The position numbers and the translations under genes were made by a program. The notes under the pieces were generated by a model that saw only the letters and a program-made list of their open reading frames with translations, did no database searches and was not told the origin of the DNA. Shown here one piece after another: positions 34,001-42,200 of a DNA stretch of 64,000 bases. This stretch comes from Acanthaster planci (taxonomy: Eukaryota; Echinodermata; Asteroidea; Valvatida; Acanthasteridae). The stretch covers positions 744,001 to 808,000 of the forward strand of contig NW_019091461.1 in the NCBI RefSeq assembly GCF_001949145.1, read 5' to 3'. Position 1 is the first letter of the stretch. Every line of letters begins with the position of its first letter.

Positions 34001-36358
34001 TACTTGGCAAAACCAGGCTACTGGCCGAATTGCCATGCAGTGAACGAGGCTAGTGACTGGTTTTCTGCAGTTTACAGTAAACATATTGCCAACTTATGAC
34101 AGCACCGGTGCCAACCACGGTTGGGACTATCTCAACTACAGTGCTGCTACGTGCAGTCAAAAGAGGGTAAGCAGGGAAACAGCATAACTACTTTTTTCTT
34201 CATATCACCACGGCTGGCAACAGTGACTCTCGTTGGCAGAATCTGGACCTATCTGCGTCACAGATGAAATGGCAAATTTGCATATAAAGCTAAAGGGGTG
34301 AGAGCCACAAAAACTACAGAAGGTTGCACTATTTGTTTGTTATTTCAGGTACAGGTATACAGACTGTAGTTAGGCCAGCCCGAAGAGGGCCCTGTAGGTC
34401 AGACCAGTCTACTCTTGGTACCAATGCTCTAGTTGACCCCTGGAATATGGTACTATTGCTTGGAATCCACGCAGTGCGAACCACATATCATCTCTTGAGA
34501 AGGTTCAAAGGAGATTTGTCTGCAGGGACAACCAGTACTGAAGAAAAAGTAGTGTGGCTGACATGTTGAAAATATGGGACACAGGCTCCAAATGAGGCGT
34601 GATAGCTAACAGATCACTTTCCTGTTTGAAATCGTCCATGATCCAGCACATTATCACAACGAGCCCCGGGCTGGACCAAGAGAGGGCACAATTTTCCTAG
34701 CAATGCACACTCCATTGGTAGGAACTGCTCTTGGCTGGTTCACAAACGACTATGAAATGTACGTGGTACGGTTGCATCACTACCAACAAAATCGGCACTC
34801 CTGACCAACATGGCTCTTTTCAGCCAATGATGGGGTGCTTCTACTCGAGGGGGGATAGATTCTTGTCACATCCTGAAGACAGAAACTAAGAAGTCGGGGG
34901 GGGGAGGAACAATGATGGAGAACGCACATCTCAACACCAATATTGGAACACTTGTTTCGTTGTCCGAGAACAATCAATGTATGGAACATTCTTTATCAGA
35001 TCGTCACCTCATCCTCGCGAGCACTTTTTAGTAACATCTATTGAAACATGCATGTGTACAATGTGATAAAATCAAATTAGCTTCCACTCCCTTGAAGGCC
35101 ACCTTGTCAATCTCCCCAAGGGTGAAATTTGGAAGGAATTCTTCAAATTACCAAGTAATAACCTAATGCTAGAACCAATGGGTGTCAGTCACTTCACCTT
35201 CATTTCCACTTCAGCCCTTGCCACTTCGCCTCGAACCAACTACAGCCGAGGAATAACACATTGACATACCTAAGTTGACCTAAACAGTGCCATTTCAGAA
35301 TTCACTAGGGGGGGGGGTGATTTGGATTCAAAAGATCCCTAACAGTCCCAAATCCTCGGATTTCAGTATGATTTTACATACACCCTAGGGGGTTAGAGTA
35401 CCCCCAGAACTGAGAGGTCTGATGTCTGCCCTGCTCCCACAAACATTTGTGGGATTCTACAAGATTTAAAAGCTTGTTTTGAGCACGCTCTGTTGCAATG
35501 CACCATGTATTACCCCAAGAACTGTGGGGTTTGCCATCTGCCACGCTCTGTGGGATGACAAATTCCACAGTTCTGGGGGTATGACACTATTCCCTGGGCT
35601 ACCAAAGCTGTAAATCTACACTTAGATGCAGGATAGGCCTATGCCATTTTTTTCACCCGATTTGTGGCTTTGATTAAGGGGGAAACAAGTTTGAAATTAC
35701 ACTCGGTTTGATTTCCATGATGCTGGTCGTAGAAGATTTAATCATAATTACCATCACTCACCTTTAATAATTCAGGTTTATAATTGAAAGGGTCAGTGCA
35801 TTTCTTTTATAAAACATTTGCCATCATCATGTTCATTGTTTTCTAGAACACTGAAGGCACTGTTTGGTGTTGCTGTAATGTCAGTCTGGGATAAAAGTGT
35901 TCAGTTGGGATTTATGTTCAAATTGTGAAGCCAAGAATGACATCAAAGTATTGACCCTGGGTATGCTGAATTAATTCAGTTCAAGCTAAAAAAAAAAACC
36001 AAACACGCCAAAAACCCCAGAAAATACTAAGTGGGGGGGGGGAGCCTAGGCCTACATGAAGCATGGAGGTAGGAAAGGTAGGCTAACTTTAAATAGCCGT
36101 TAAAATCGCAAAACAAAACATGAAAATACGGTTAAATGAAACAAAGGAGCATTTTTAAAGTTTGCATTTAAAGCTTGCACTGCGTGGTCCCTTTGCCTTT
36201 GCTGTGGTACTAATATACAAACATGGTGTAGCAAACACGACGCACTACTAGTACGGAACACACTGAACACAGAAAATATCCTCACAGACACACCGCGTAC
36301 CGCTTGCACACACCTGCCTCTTAAAAAGTCCTAGTCCTACCTTGTTTTTTACCGGCAT
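21710..36358 (-). CDS. MDM1: MDM1, nuclear/centriolar microtubule-binding protein (15 coding exons)
   Basis: Minus-strand join: 36358-36341, 33899-33785, 33146-32918, 31866-31638, 30456-30319, 30107-29925, 29221-29076, 28443-28290, 27372-27191, 26617-26456, 26143-25983, 25385-25278, 24154-24021, 22726-22399, 22065-21710. Every junction keeps frame and the total is 880 aa (human 714). MDM1 binds microtubules, localises to centrioles and the nucleus, and restrains centriole duplication. Its microtubule-binding repeats are all visible: LSEYKKKFRW (8-16), LSEYQRNYEW (219-228), RSEYKLQF (263-270) and KSEYASNF (356-363). Further family blocks are LRQKADDYRKRARGTHFSRE (408 on), VNRRLAW, GRLPTPRLREEG..HHLDRTTPA, and the C-terminus RARKRRDDFWGK. 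The extra length lies mainly in Ser/Pro/Lys-rich linkers. The start MPVKNK matches the family MPV start. Confidence 0.95.
22399..22726 (-). CDS. MDM1: MDM1 coding exon 14
   Basis: A 328-nt exon encoding ILNQLSGSPTAGVTTRDPDP, IRESLAQLPHFQRHSNNYFE and a Gly/Gln/Arg-rich stretch. It is GC-rich compared with its introns. The acceptor is AATCCCAG|AT and the donor is CAGGG|GTAATT, phase 1 out. Confidence 0.88.
24021..24154 (-). CDS. MDM1: MDM1 coding exon 13
   Basis: Encodes HRRNIIPGAITQGFAYDSDE, DSEDEQSVTPRVTTPP and PKPDMKTR, an acidic then proline-rich linker. The acceptor is CGGCAG|GT and the donor is CGAGG|GTAGGT, phase 0 out. Confidence 0.88.
25278..25385 (-). CDS. MDM1: MDM1 coding exon 12
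   Basis: Encodes GGAVLTSPQPKHRSASPPRT then APVTNNTQPAPVQISQ; GGAVLxSP continues the human motif across the exon 11 junction. The acceptor is TATGCAG|GA and the donor is CGCAGG|GTAGGA, phase 1 out. Confidence 0.92.
25983..26143 (-). CDS. MDM1: MDM1 coding exon 11
   Basis: Encodes SIGSIPTPEGYRGSATPSS, then GRLPTPRLREEGLSKRHHLD and RTTPAT, matching human GRLPTPKLREL..THHDLTTPAVGG. The acceptor is CACGCAG|CA and the donor is CACAG|GTAAGT, phase 1 out. Confidence 0.95.
26290..26377 (+). repeat. Local duplication in MDM1 intron 10
   Basis: GGGCCTCCATCGGATGTCAC occurs at 26290 and again at 26358, bracketing the 57-bp segment that is also present in intron 8. Confidence 0.8.
26456..26617 (-). CDS. 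MDM1: MDM1 coding exon 10
   Basis: Encodes a Pro/Ser-rich linker with SKPAPVSKPADSPPVNRRLA then WPQSNND; the VNRRLAW motif corresponds to human VRRRLAW. The acceptor is TTTGCAG|AA and the donor is TCTAG|GTAACA, phase 2 in and out. Confidence 0.93.
27191..27372 (-). CDS. MDM1: MDM1 coding exon 9 (conserved helical block)
   Basis: Encodes VLELRQKADDYRKRARGTHF then SREHLAQILASQARLWDESS and a Ser/Thr-rich end. It aligns almost residue by residue with human LREKAEFYRKRVQGTHFSRD and is the strongest family signature. The acceptor is CCACAG|GT and the donor is GACAG|GTTAGC, phase 2 out. Confidence 0.97.
28103..28159 (+). repeat. 57-bp duplicated segment, copy in intron 8
   Basis: Nearly identical (one visible substitution) to 26302-26358 in intron 10, starting GATGTCACA and ending CAGATCACTGG. 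Homology stops abruptly at both edges. Confidence 0.85.
28290..28443 (-). CDS. MDM1: MDM1 coding exon 8 (SEY repeat 4)
   Basis: Encodes RKWKSEYASNFKEPDIYRY, ENGIWKGADPPHITPKDD and ends NAQPNWFAE. It matches human NSEYRAKFLSPAQYLYKAGAW in spacing. The acceptor is CATCTAG|AA and the donor is CAGAG|GTAAGG, phase 0 out. Confidence 0.95.
28630..28860 (+). repeat. 18-bp tandem repeat, about 13 copies (MDM1 intron 7)
   Basis: The unit CCTTATGGCCTTTGGGGA is repeated with few changes (TATCG for TATGG, TTTAGGG or TTTAAGG for TTTGGGG in some copies). Because 18 is a multiple of three, it stays open in several frames on both strands and gives spurious repetitive proteins, but it lies wholly inside an intron. 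Confidence 0.95.
29076..29221 (-). CDS. MDM1: MDM1 coding exon 7
   Basis: Encodes SKKSKRSSLTPDKMRPAGVP, SMYAHDDLKLLKSAQNPAK and PFFPHSTTI, a basic linker between repeats 3 and 4. The acceptor is CTCCTCAG|AG and the donor is ATAAG|GTGAGA, phase 2 out. Confidence 0.9.
29671..29858 (-). repeat. Dispersed ~190-bp repeat, copy 3
   Basis: A minus-orientation copy in MDM1 intron 6, 67 bp from exon 6. It carries ACCAAGAGAGGGCGCTATTT, the GGAGGCTCCTTTGGTACTAA box, GGTTCATGAACAAC and CCAACATGGCTCTTGT. Confidence 0.9.
29925..30107 (-). CDS. MDM1: MDM1 coding exon 6 (SEY repeat 3)
   Basis: Encodes MVYKSQANINPFVPDKIPRR then SEYKLQFRDWSPVRRRS and a charged helical stretch ENAEREIKAKYRVKTK. It aligns with human TEYKRNFKGLSPV. 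A 61-codon, phase 0-0 exon with acceptor CATCTGAAG-type CAG|AT and donor ACTAAG|GTGAGT. Confidence 0.95.
30319..30456 (-). CDS. MDM1: MDM1 coding exon 5 (SEY repeat 2)
   Basis: Encodes PNVALQYQAGIKDTRPKSA then KYLSEYQRNYEWRNALPK and ends MAAEQ. The repeat aligns with human NSEYQRQFVW, including the following Ala-Ala-x-Gln. The acceptor is TTAACAG|CC and the donor is GAACAG|GTAGCA. A 46-codon, phase 0-0 exon. Confidence 0.95.
30946..31548. mobile_element. ~600-bp terminal-inverted-repeat element in MDM1 intron 4
   Basis: The left end TAACAGGCTTTCACACT and right end AGTGTGAAAGGCCTTA are inverted partners. Just inside both ends are TTTCCCGGGAAATT and TTTTCCCGGAAATT, and GTGTGAA words and CCTGGGAA words recur through the element. 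No transposase frame is visible, so it is a non-autonomous DNA element. It ends 90 bp from exon 4. Confidence 0.65.
31638..31866 (-). CDS. MDM1: MDM1 coding exon 4 (lineage-specific linker)
   Basis: Encodes residues 121-197, a Lys/Asn/Ser/Thr-rich disordered segment starting KAPQTKPSKNKEPIKNK and ending KPAHKHTTK. It is open over its whole length only in the frame set by exon 3. The acceptor is TTCTACAG|AG and the donor is ACAAAG|GTATAG, phase 0 out. I see no direct counterpart in human MDM1. Confidence 0.8.
32019..32331. mobile_element. Possible second piggyBac-like miniature element (MDM1 intron 3)
   Basis: Bounded by TTAA at 32019-32022 (TTAACCATAACCCT) and 32328-32331 (AGGGTTTAGGGTTAA). 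Inside the ends, imperfect inverted words AACCCCTGCCAGA and its partner CTGGCAGGGTTT occur. The terminal match is weaker than for 12945-13369. Confidence 0.45.
32918..33146 (-). CDS. MDM1: MDM1 coding exon 3
   Basis: Encodes GQQEPPLQHKRYPLPPNQKV, TYTTQQFYGDVTGSDDE and a Gly/Lys-rich segment ending GSSRSPK. It corresponds to the linker after repeat 1. The acceptor is TCATCAG|GC and the donor is CCCAA|GTGAGT, phase 2 out. Confidence 0.88.
33785..33899 (-). CDS. MDM1: MDM1 coding exon 2 (SEY repeat 1)
   Basis: Encodes ALSEYKKKFRWHESVKSSSF and onward to SSADF. This is the first microtubule-binding repeat, at residues 8-16. The acceptor is TTTGTAG|GC and the donor is TTTTG|GTAAGT-like GTAAG, phase 1 out. 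Confidence 0.93.
34661..34850 (+). repeat. Dispersed ~190-bp repeat, copy 4
   Basis: A full-length copy in MDM1 intron 1: GGGCTGGACCAAGAGAGGGC, then the ATTTTCCTAGCAA block, GGTTCACAAACGACTATGAA, CATCACTACCAACAAAA, CAACATGGCTCTTTTCAGCC and GGGGTGCTTCTACTCGAGG. Confidence 0.9.
35399..35581. mobile_element. Short inverted-repeat element in MDM1 intron 1
   Basis: Ends are inverted: TACCCCCAGAACTGAGAG at the left and CCACAGTTCTGGGGGTA at the right, giving a 183-bp segment bounded by TA. An inner ACCCCAAGAACTGTGGGGT palindrome repeats the motif. No coding capacity. A Tc1/mariner-like origin is possible from the TA borders but unproven. Confidence 0.65.
36341..36358 (-). CDS. MDM1: MDM1 coding exon 1
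   Basis: An 18-nt coding portion encoding MPVKNK, with donor AAG|GTAGGA, phase 0. Human MDM1 also begins MPV before its first SEY repeat, which supports this start. The 5' UTR extends to the right of 36358 over an unknown length. Confidence 0.85.
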
Positions 36359-39036
36359 TTTGTCTCTTTCGGCAAATAATTTTGATTCAGACGAAAAAAA
36401 TTAAAATGCTCCTTCAAAACTCATAGCGAGAAAATAATCTTGAGCTACCAGGCTTGATATTTCAGCAAACTTTTCATCATTTTCACTTGACAAGAGCTTC
36501 TTGCTTGTTGATATTGTGCGAGGTGTTCATTCAATAATCAAGCGATCGCATCGAAGCGTTCCTTGGCTGGTACCAGTTACTTCTTTGTACGAGCAAATGC
36601 GTTTATACAGCCAGTCGTCAGGATCGGGGGGTAACCAGTTCCCTTTAGCCGTTAGGTTTTGTTTGGCTGTTGAACGGATATGACTTAAGTTGAATATAAG
36701 TAAACTTGTACAAGTTTTCATGAATTGTCTTTTACTCACAACAAAATACAAGTAACTTTATTATGAAGTATATTGGCAGCATTTTACGATTTTGTTCGTT
36801 TTTATCTTGGCTTCTATCTCGTCATTTTCTTAATCAGCAGATTACATCATAAAGGAGTGGTGGACGGGCAAGCATTTATCGATTTATGATCTCATCTTGA
36901 ATCAGTTTTAGCTCCTATTTTACTTTAGTTCTGTTCTTTTATCCTTTTGTGACTTTTTAGTGTTTTTATCATAAATGATAACAACTTCATGTAACTGTTG
37001 GTAAAATTTTTATGTACTTCACTAAAATCAACATCCATTTTGTTGTGTAATTTATATCCAATTATGAGGGGCCTTGGGACTGTTTCACATCGCAAGCGCT
37101 TTTTATGAAGGTATTATTATAATTATTATTTAACAACATGATCAAAGCCTCCTCCATGGTTGATGAGAACAGCCCCGTGTACCACCCTACCCATTTTTTG
37201 GCTTATTGAAGTAGTCTCAGCATCGTGGATAACAAATAAATTCTTGTCGTTTTTCTTCGAAATTCTGACCAAGTTCAAGGGGATATCCATTGCATTTAGG
37301 AGACAGGGGCTAGCTGCTCACATGCTTTTGTGTAACATGGCGGCCTATAGAACTCGAACTCCGAGTCAGACGGTTTCTTTGGCCAACAACTGAATACTAA
37401 AGAATAGCCTGGGTCGCACGTACCAGCGTAACACCCCTCCCCCCATAAATATACATGGTTCTGATTGCACCAATCATCTCACCAAACCCCTTTGTACAAG
37501 TTTAGTAATATTATATGTCTTAAACCTATCCGAACTTGTATTTGGAAAGTGCAGCCTCCCAGTATGGAGTGCAAAGTGTTAAAAGTAACACGTTAATAAA
37601 ACACGTCCATGAACGCTACTTGGACATCTATTCACACAAAAGCAGCGACACACAGTACATGTATATCAAAATTCAGTTTGCGTTCCCGGCATTCATGGTA
37701 AGCCACTCTTTGTAATATAACATGGGGTGAGCTTACAAAATAGGCAAAGAACGCAGTTACAGGATGTCTCTTATCGAAGAAAGAAACGAAATTTCAATCT
37801 GCATCACAGTACGGAATTCATTTTTTGTACCTAGGTTATTAAGTTGATTGTGTATGCCCAGGTTTAATCGCATCTTCAGCCTCCTGTGAACAGAACTTGA
37901 AATCCATTGGCGTAAATCTATGCCAGGGACAAGGGAGGGTGGATGGGTGATGACTGAAATAAAAAAAATATACCTGGACATAGATTTAAAAAAGCGCCAG
38001 GGTGGGGCTTGACACCACACGAAACTAGGAGGCATTGTTTATGCAGGGGCAGATCCCGTGGAAGGTCAGGCCGGGGATTTTTTTAAAGTCTAATTTTTAT
38101 TGACAAGCACAATGAGGATGAAACATTATGCATGCCATACATTGTTTACAATGGTGTTTGTGCGCTTATCTTAGCTATTTCTATTATTTTGCCCATTCCC
38201 CTTTTTGGGGCTGGGTCTCAGAGCGGGGGGGGGGAGTTCGATCCCCTAACCCCCTGGATTTGCGCCTGTCGTGATATAGATATGCAGATGTGCATGTACA
38301 TCTCACACCCAGCCTTACAACCAAATGGCTTATTTTGAAAACCTTTAGTACATTTTTCTATCTTTCTCAATACTGTTGAACACATTTTGTTTCTTGAGAA
38401 GTACGAAAGCACCTCACAATCTTGCCTTTTTTTCACCACGAAAAAGTACAGTTGACTTATTCTACAAACCATAAACAGTCCAAGGTCTGTCGATTCCAGT
38501 AAAACTCGTTTGCGGAACTGGAAATCTTGCAGTCACTTTTGTATCCCAAACATATACATTTGAAAATGTACAGAACTCATATTTTTCCTTGGATAGCTGA
38601 TAATTTCCGATAGCAGAACGGATTTTGGCTTGCAAAAATCACGCCGATGATCGTTTCAAAGAGCGACAAACGCAACATCATCACGCAGAAACACACACGT
38701 GCAAAATTGTTCTTCTGCAAGATCTATAATTAACTATTTGAGAGAAGTGTGAATCGAGTCCCCAGCTATTCAGTCTTTCTGAAAATGAAACCCATTTTTT
38801 TCTGAATTGCGGAACTAGACAATCAATTGTACATCTTAATGTCCCAGTTATGAAAAAAATGTGGGAATAATGTATCAATGGTCCTCCGTAGCTCCATAAC
38901 AATCTGGTGGCCAGTTGTTTATCAAAATACAGCAAGCTACCTTACGTCTGGTTTCCGACTCGTTCCAACGTACTAGACATCGTTGGACTGTGTTCTGACG
39001 TGTATTCGTGAATGCTTCCTTATAAATACATGAAAC
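36359..39036. other. Divergent spacer between MDM1 and TEX264
   Basis: This 2.7-kb interval must hold the MDM1 and TEX264 promoters and 5' UTRs because the genes start back to back. It is AT-rich with poly-T and G-run tracts, and no clear TATA box or CpG-rich core is visible. A small ATGGCGGCC-started frame at 37338 ends after 18 codons and is not a gene. Confidence 0.55.
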
Positions 39037-39291
39037 ATGGCGTCAATTTTAGTACTCGGAATTGTTGGGGTTTTGATTGCTATTGTGGTCACTCTGTTTT
39101 GCCTGCTTGTCTTTTCGGGTCTGTTCCATGCCATTGAGATAGGGACGAAGAAGTCCCCTGTGTCCAAACTCCATATTGCGTACAAATTTGCCCGTGGAAG
39201 CTACAGCGAGGGCGGACCGCTGTGGACTGAGGTGTCGAAAGAAGCACCGAATCTTCGATGTATCGGCGTGTATTACGACGATCCAAACACG
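39037..39291 (+). CDS. TEX264: TEX264 coding exon 1
   Basis: Encodes residues 1-85: the membrane anchor MASILVLGIVGVLIAIVVTL onward and the first GyrI-like strands, ending GVYYDDPNT. The donor is AACACG|GTAAAC, phase 0. The YYDDP end aligns with human YYDNP. Confidence 0.94.
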
Positions 39292-42200
39292 GTAAACAGT
39301 TTTTGGAAGGAGGAACATCATGTGTCAGTTTTAAGCTTGCATTTGCAGCAGTGAATTTACTTCCTCCTGCAAACTGTTTTATGCTTATATCATTGCCAAA
39401 TTACTAACATTAGTAGCAAGCTACTGAGCTAAAAATAATGATGACCAGATGACTAAAGCTAAACAAAACAATGGACAATGCCAGAAATACAGAGGGCGCT
39501 TGTCGTGTTGCAGGCCAAGCCCTACATGTACTTTGTGTGAGTGTGTTTTGTAACCACTTTTAATACCAAAACCTGTATCATCATGAATTGCATGACTTGA
39601 TCATATTTCAAAAAGGAAAGAGTTCCATATACAGACAACACTAATTTTCCTTTCAGGTGTTCATTACCTTTAGCATCCATTTCCTATAATTAGGGCCGAG
39701 GAAACAAAGTCCACTTTCGTAAACATTTTGACCTTGAGGAACCATTAGTTGCTCAATCCTGATAGGCCTAGTTTAGTTAAATTTTGATAGTACGTAAACA
39801 AAAAACCCTCAGATTTCTTACCCGAGTTGGCACAAGACAACTGTTCTGTTGAATCACGCCATTTTGTATCTTGTCTGGGTACCCAACTCAGGCATTTTGG
39901 CTTCAACAAAATGAATCTCCATCCAGTTTCAAGGACATAAAGGTCATGAAAGTAATGATATCAAAATCATCTTAATTGGCCTTCCTCATATTACATGTAC
40001 ATGTATTTAAATCATCCATCAGCCAACTTACTACTGTAGGTGCTGGCATAAATGAAACCGCAAAATACAAAATTTTTTACAGGCAAATCCCAAACTTTGC
40101 TTGCTGTCGGACAAGCAAAATCGCTCATTGCAAAACTTAGAACTTTTGACATCATCTGGTCACACATAAGGCCGAACAGCAAATAAGTAAATACTTTGTG
40201 GTGTACAACCTACGTTGCAGCTTGAATTTATTTGACAATGTGACCCTGAAGTTTTTTTAGGGGGGGGTTGATTTCGGGAAAGTGTGAAATTGGAAATGAA
40301 GAAAATGTGTCTATTTGAGTTTGGTGCAATAAAATTCAAAGGACTTACGTGTACTTATGCATGCAACTTGTACGCTTTAAAGTGTTAGTCATTTCATTAA
40401 AAACAAATGCCACCTGATGTCTCTTGTTGCTGTTATTTGTAACCAGTTAACGCTTAGCTGTAGTGAAATACCAGTCTGGCTGTGCCGATAGTTTATACTC
40501 TTGTTTCCCTACTCAAAAAGTCCCAATATCTGTGGTTCTGGAGGATTTTTAAAAGGGACATAAAAGTCCAAAATTACTTTTGGTCTGAAATCCATCTCAG
40601 GAATAGGAATTTACAATGTCAGTGATGTAAGCATGGAGCCACCTGCAAAAAAAATGAAGTCCCCAAACACTGCACGTGTTCGGTCGCTGTGCAGGTAAAA
40701 ACTCAGTAGCAAATCAGTACCAGTTCACAGTCCAATATCTACTCCCTACATTTTCCACATTTGTGCTTAATTTCCTCACAGTGCAGTGCGGATATTCCTT
40801 CCCCGTTACTTTCCCTGCCCAGTTCCCCCCCCCAAAGTGATTCGTGACTAACAGGATGAATTGGATCCTCTTTTTTTTCTTGTCAGGTCCGCACCGCAAA
40901 CCTGCGCTACATTGTCGGCATGATACTGAGCGAGGGCGATGACGAGCCCGACAAGGAGCTGGAGGAACGACTGGTCGCCAAGGGGTTCAAGACGGCCGAC
41001 TTTCCCGAGGTGTCCACCATGGTCCAAACCACATTCCCCTTCACCACCACCCTGTCCATCTACATTGCCATCTTCAGGGTGTATCCTGCCCTGCACAACT
41101 ACGTGAAGGTGAGGACTGTTATATAGACTAAACCTGAGGAGACGACTCTGGTGGAACCACACTGACGTACGCATTCTTAAACATGATGGTTGTGAGCATT
41201 TGACAAATCACAGCACCCGACTGGTCGGAGAGACATGAGATATGTGCATATGACCTGGTTGTGAACATGGTGTCGGGGAAAAGTTTGTAATTCTTTTGAA
41301 AAATTACTGTGGAAAACATGAGAGAGGTGTGATTGCTTTGTTTTATCAGTTCGTACTGACATGGGTGTTGTCTATAAATGTAATTTTAACTGTTAACCCT
41401 CCTATGCTGAAGTCACTCTTTGGGTCATTTGGTGAACACCTCNNNNNNNNNNNNNNNNNNNNNNNNNNNNNNNNNNNNNNNNNNNNNNNNNNNNNNNNNN
41501 NNNNNNNNNNNNNNNNNNNNNNNNNNNNNNNNNNNNNNNNNNNNNNNNNNNNNNNNNNNNNNNNNNNNNNNNNNNNNNNNNNNNNNNNNNNNNNNNNNNN
41601 NNNNNNNNNNNNNNNNNNNNNNNNCAAATGCAGTGAAGATGACTGTACAAAAGACCCTGGGTCATTTTGTGCTTGCAACCAACTGTGTACACACTGAACC
41701 TGTGCATGTTCGAGTTCCATACAGAAAACACACGCACCCCAGTGACTGTGGGCATTTGTGCTGTAAAACCAAAGGAGGGTTCATGTGTTTTTCATACCCA
41801 GTCTGAAATATAATTCTGTTTTATTATAGATTACACTCTTTCACTTTTTTTAAACTCTGTAAAGTGCTGGGCATCAGTGGAAAACAGCAACTGCTGAACT
41901 GATTTAACCCAGGGTTATTAAAAAAAAAAAAAATACATCCACCCTGAGTCAGAACTACTCCCTCACTGGCAAAGAGGAGGCAGACTGGTGTAGAACAGAA
42001 ATGGCTTGCGTGTGCTCAGTGTGGCCAGCACCAGACCACACATGGACCTGCGCTCGCACAGTGTTTCCCATCAAATGGATGTTGTTGCGACATAAAAACG
42101 CACCATCTCTTGTGCCTGCATGGAGCACATGCAAATTTACCAGTTTTCTTGAATTTTGGGGAAAAAGACCCTTTGTTGTAGTGTATTTTCCGGTCACATT

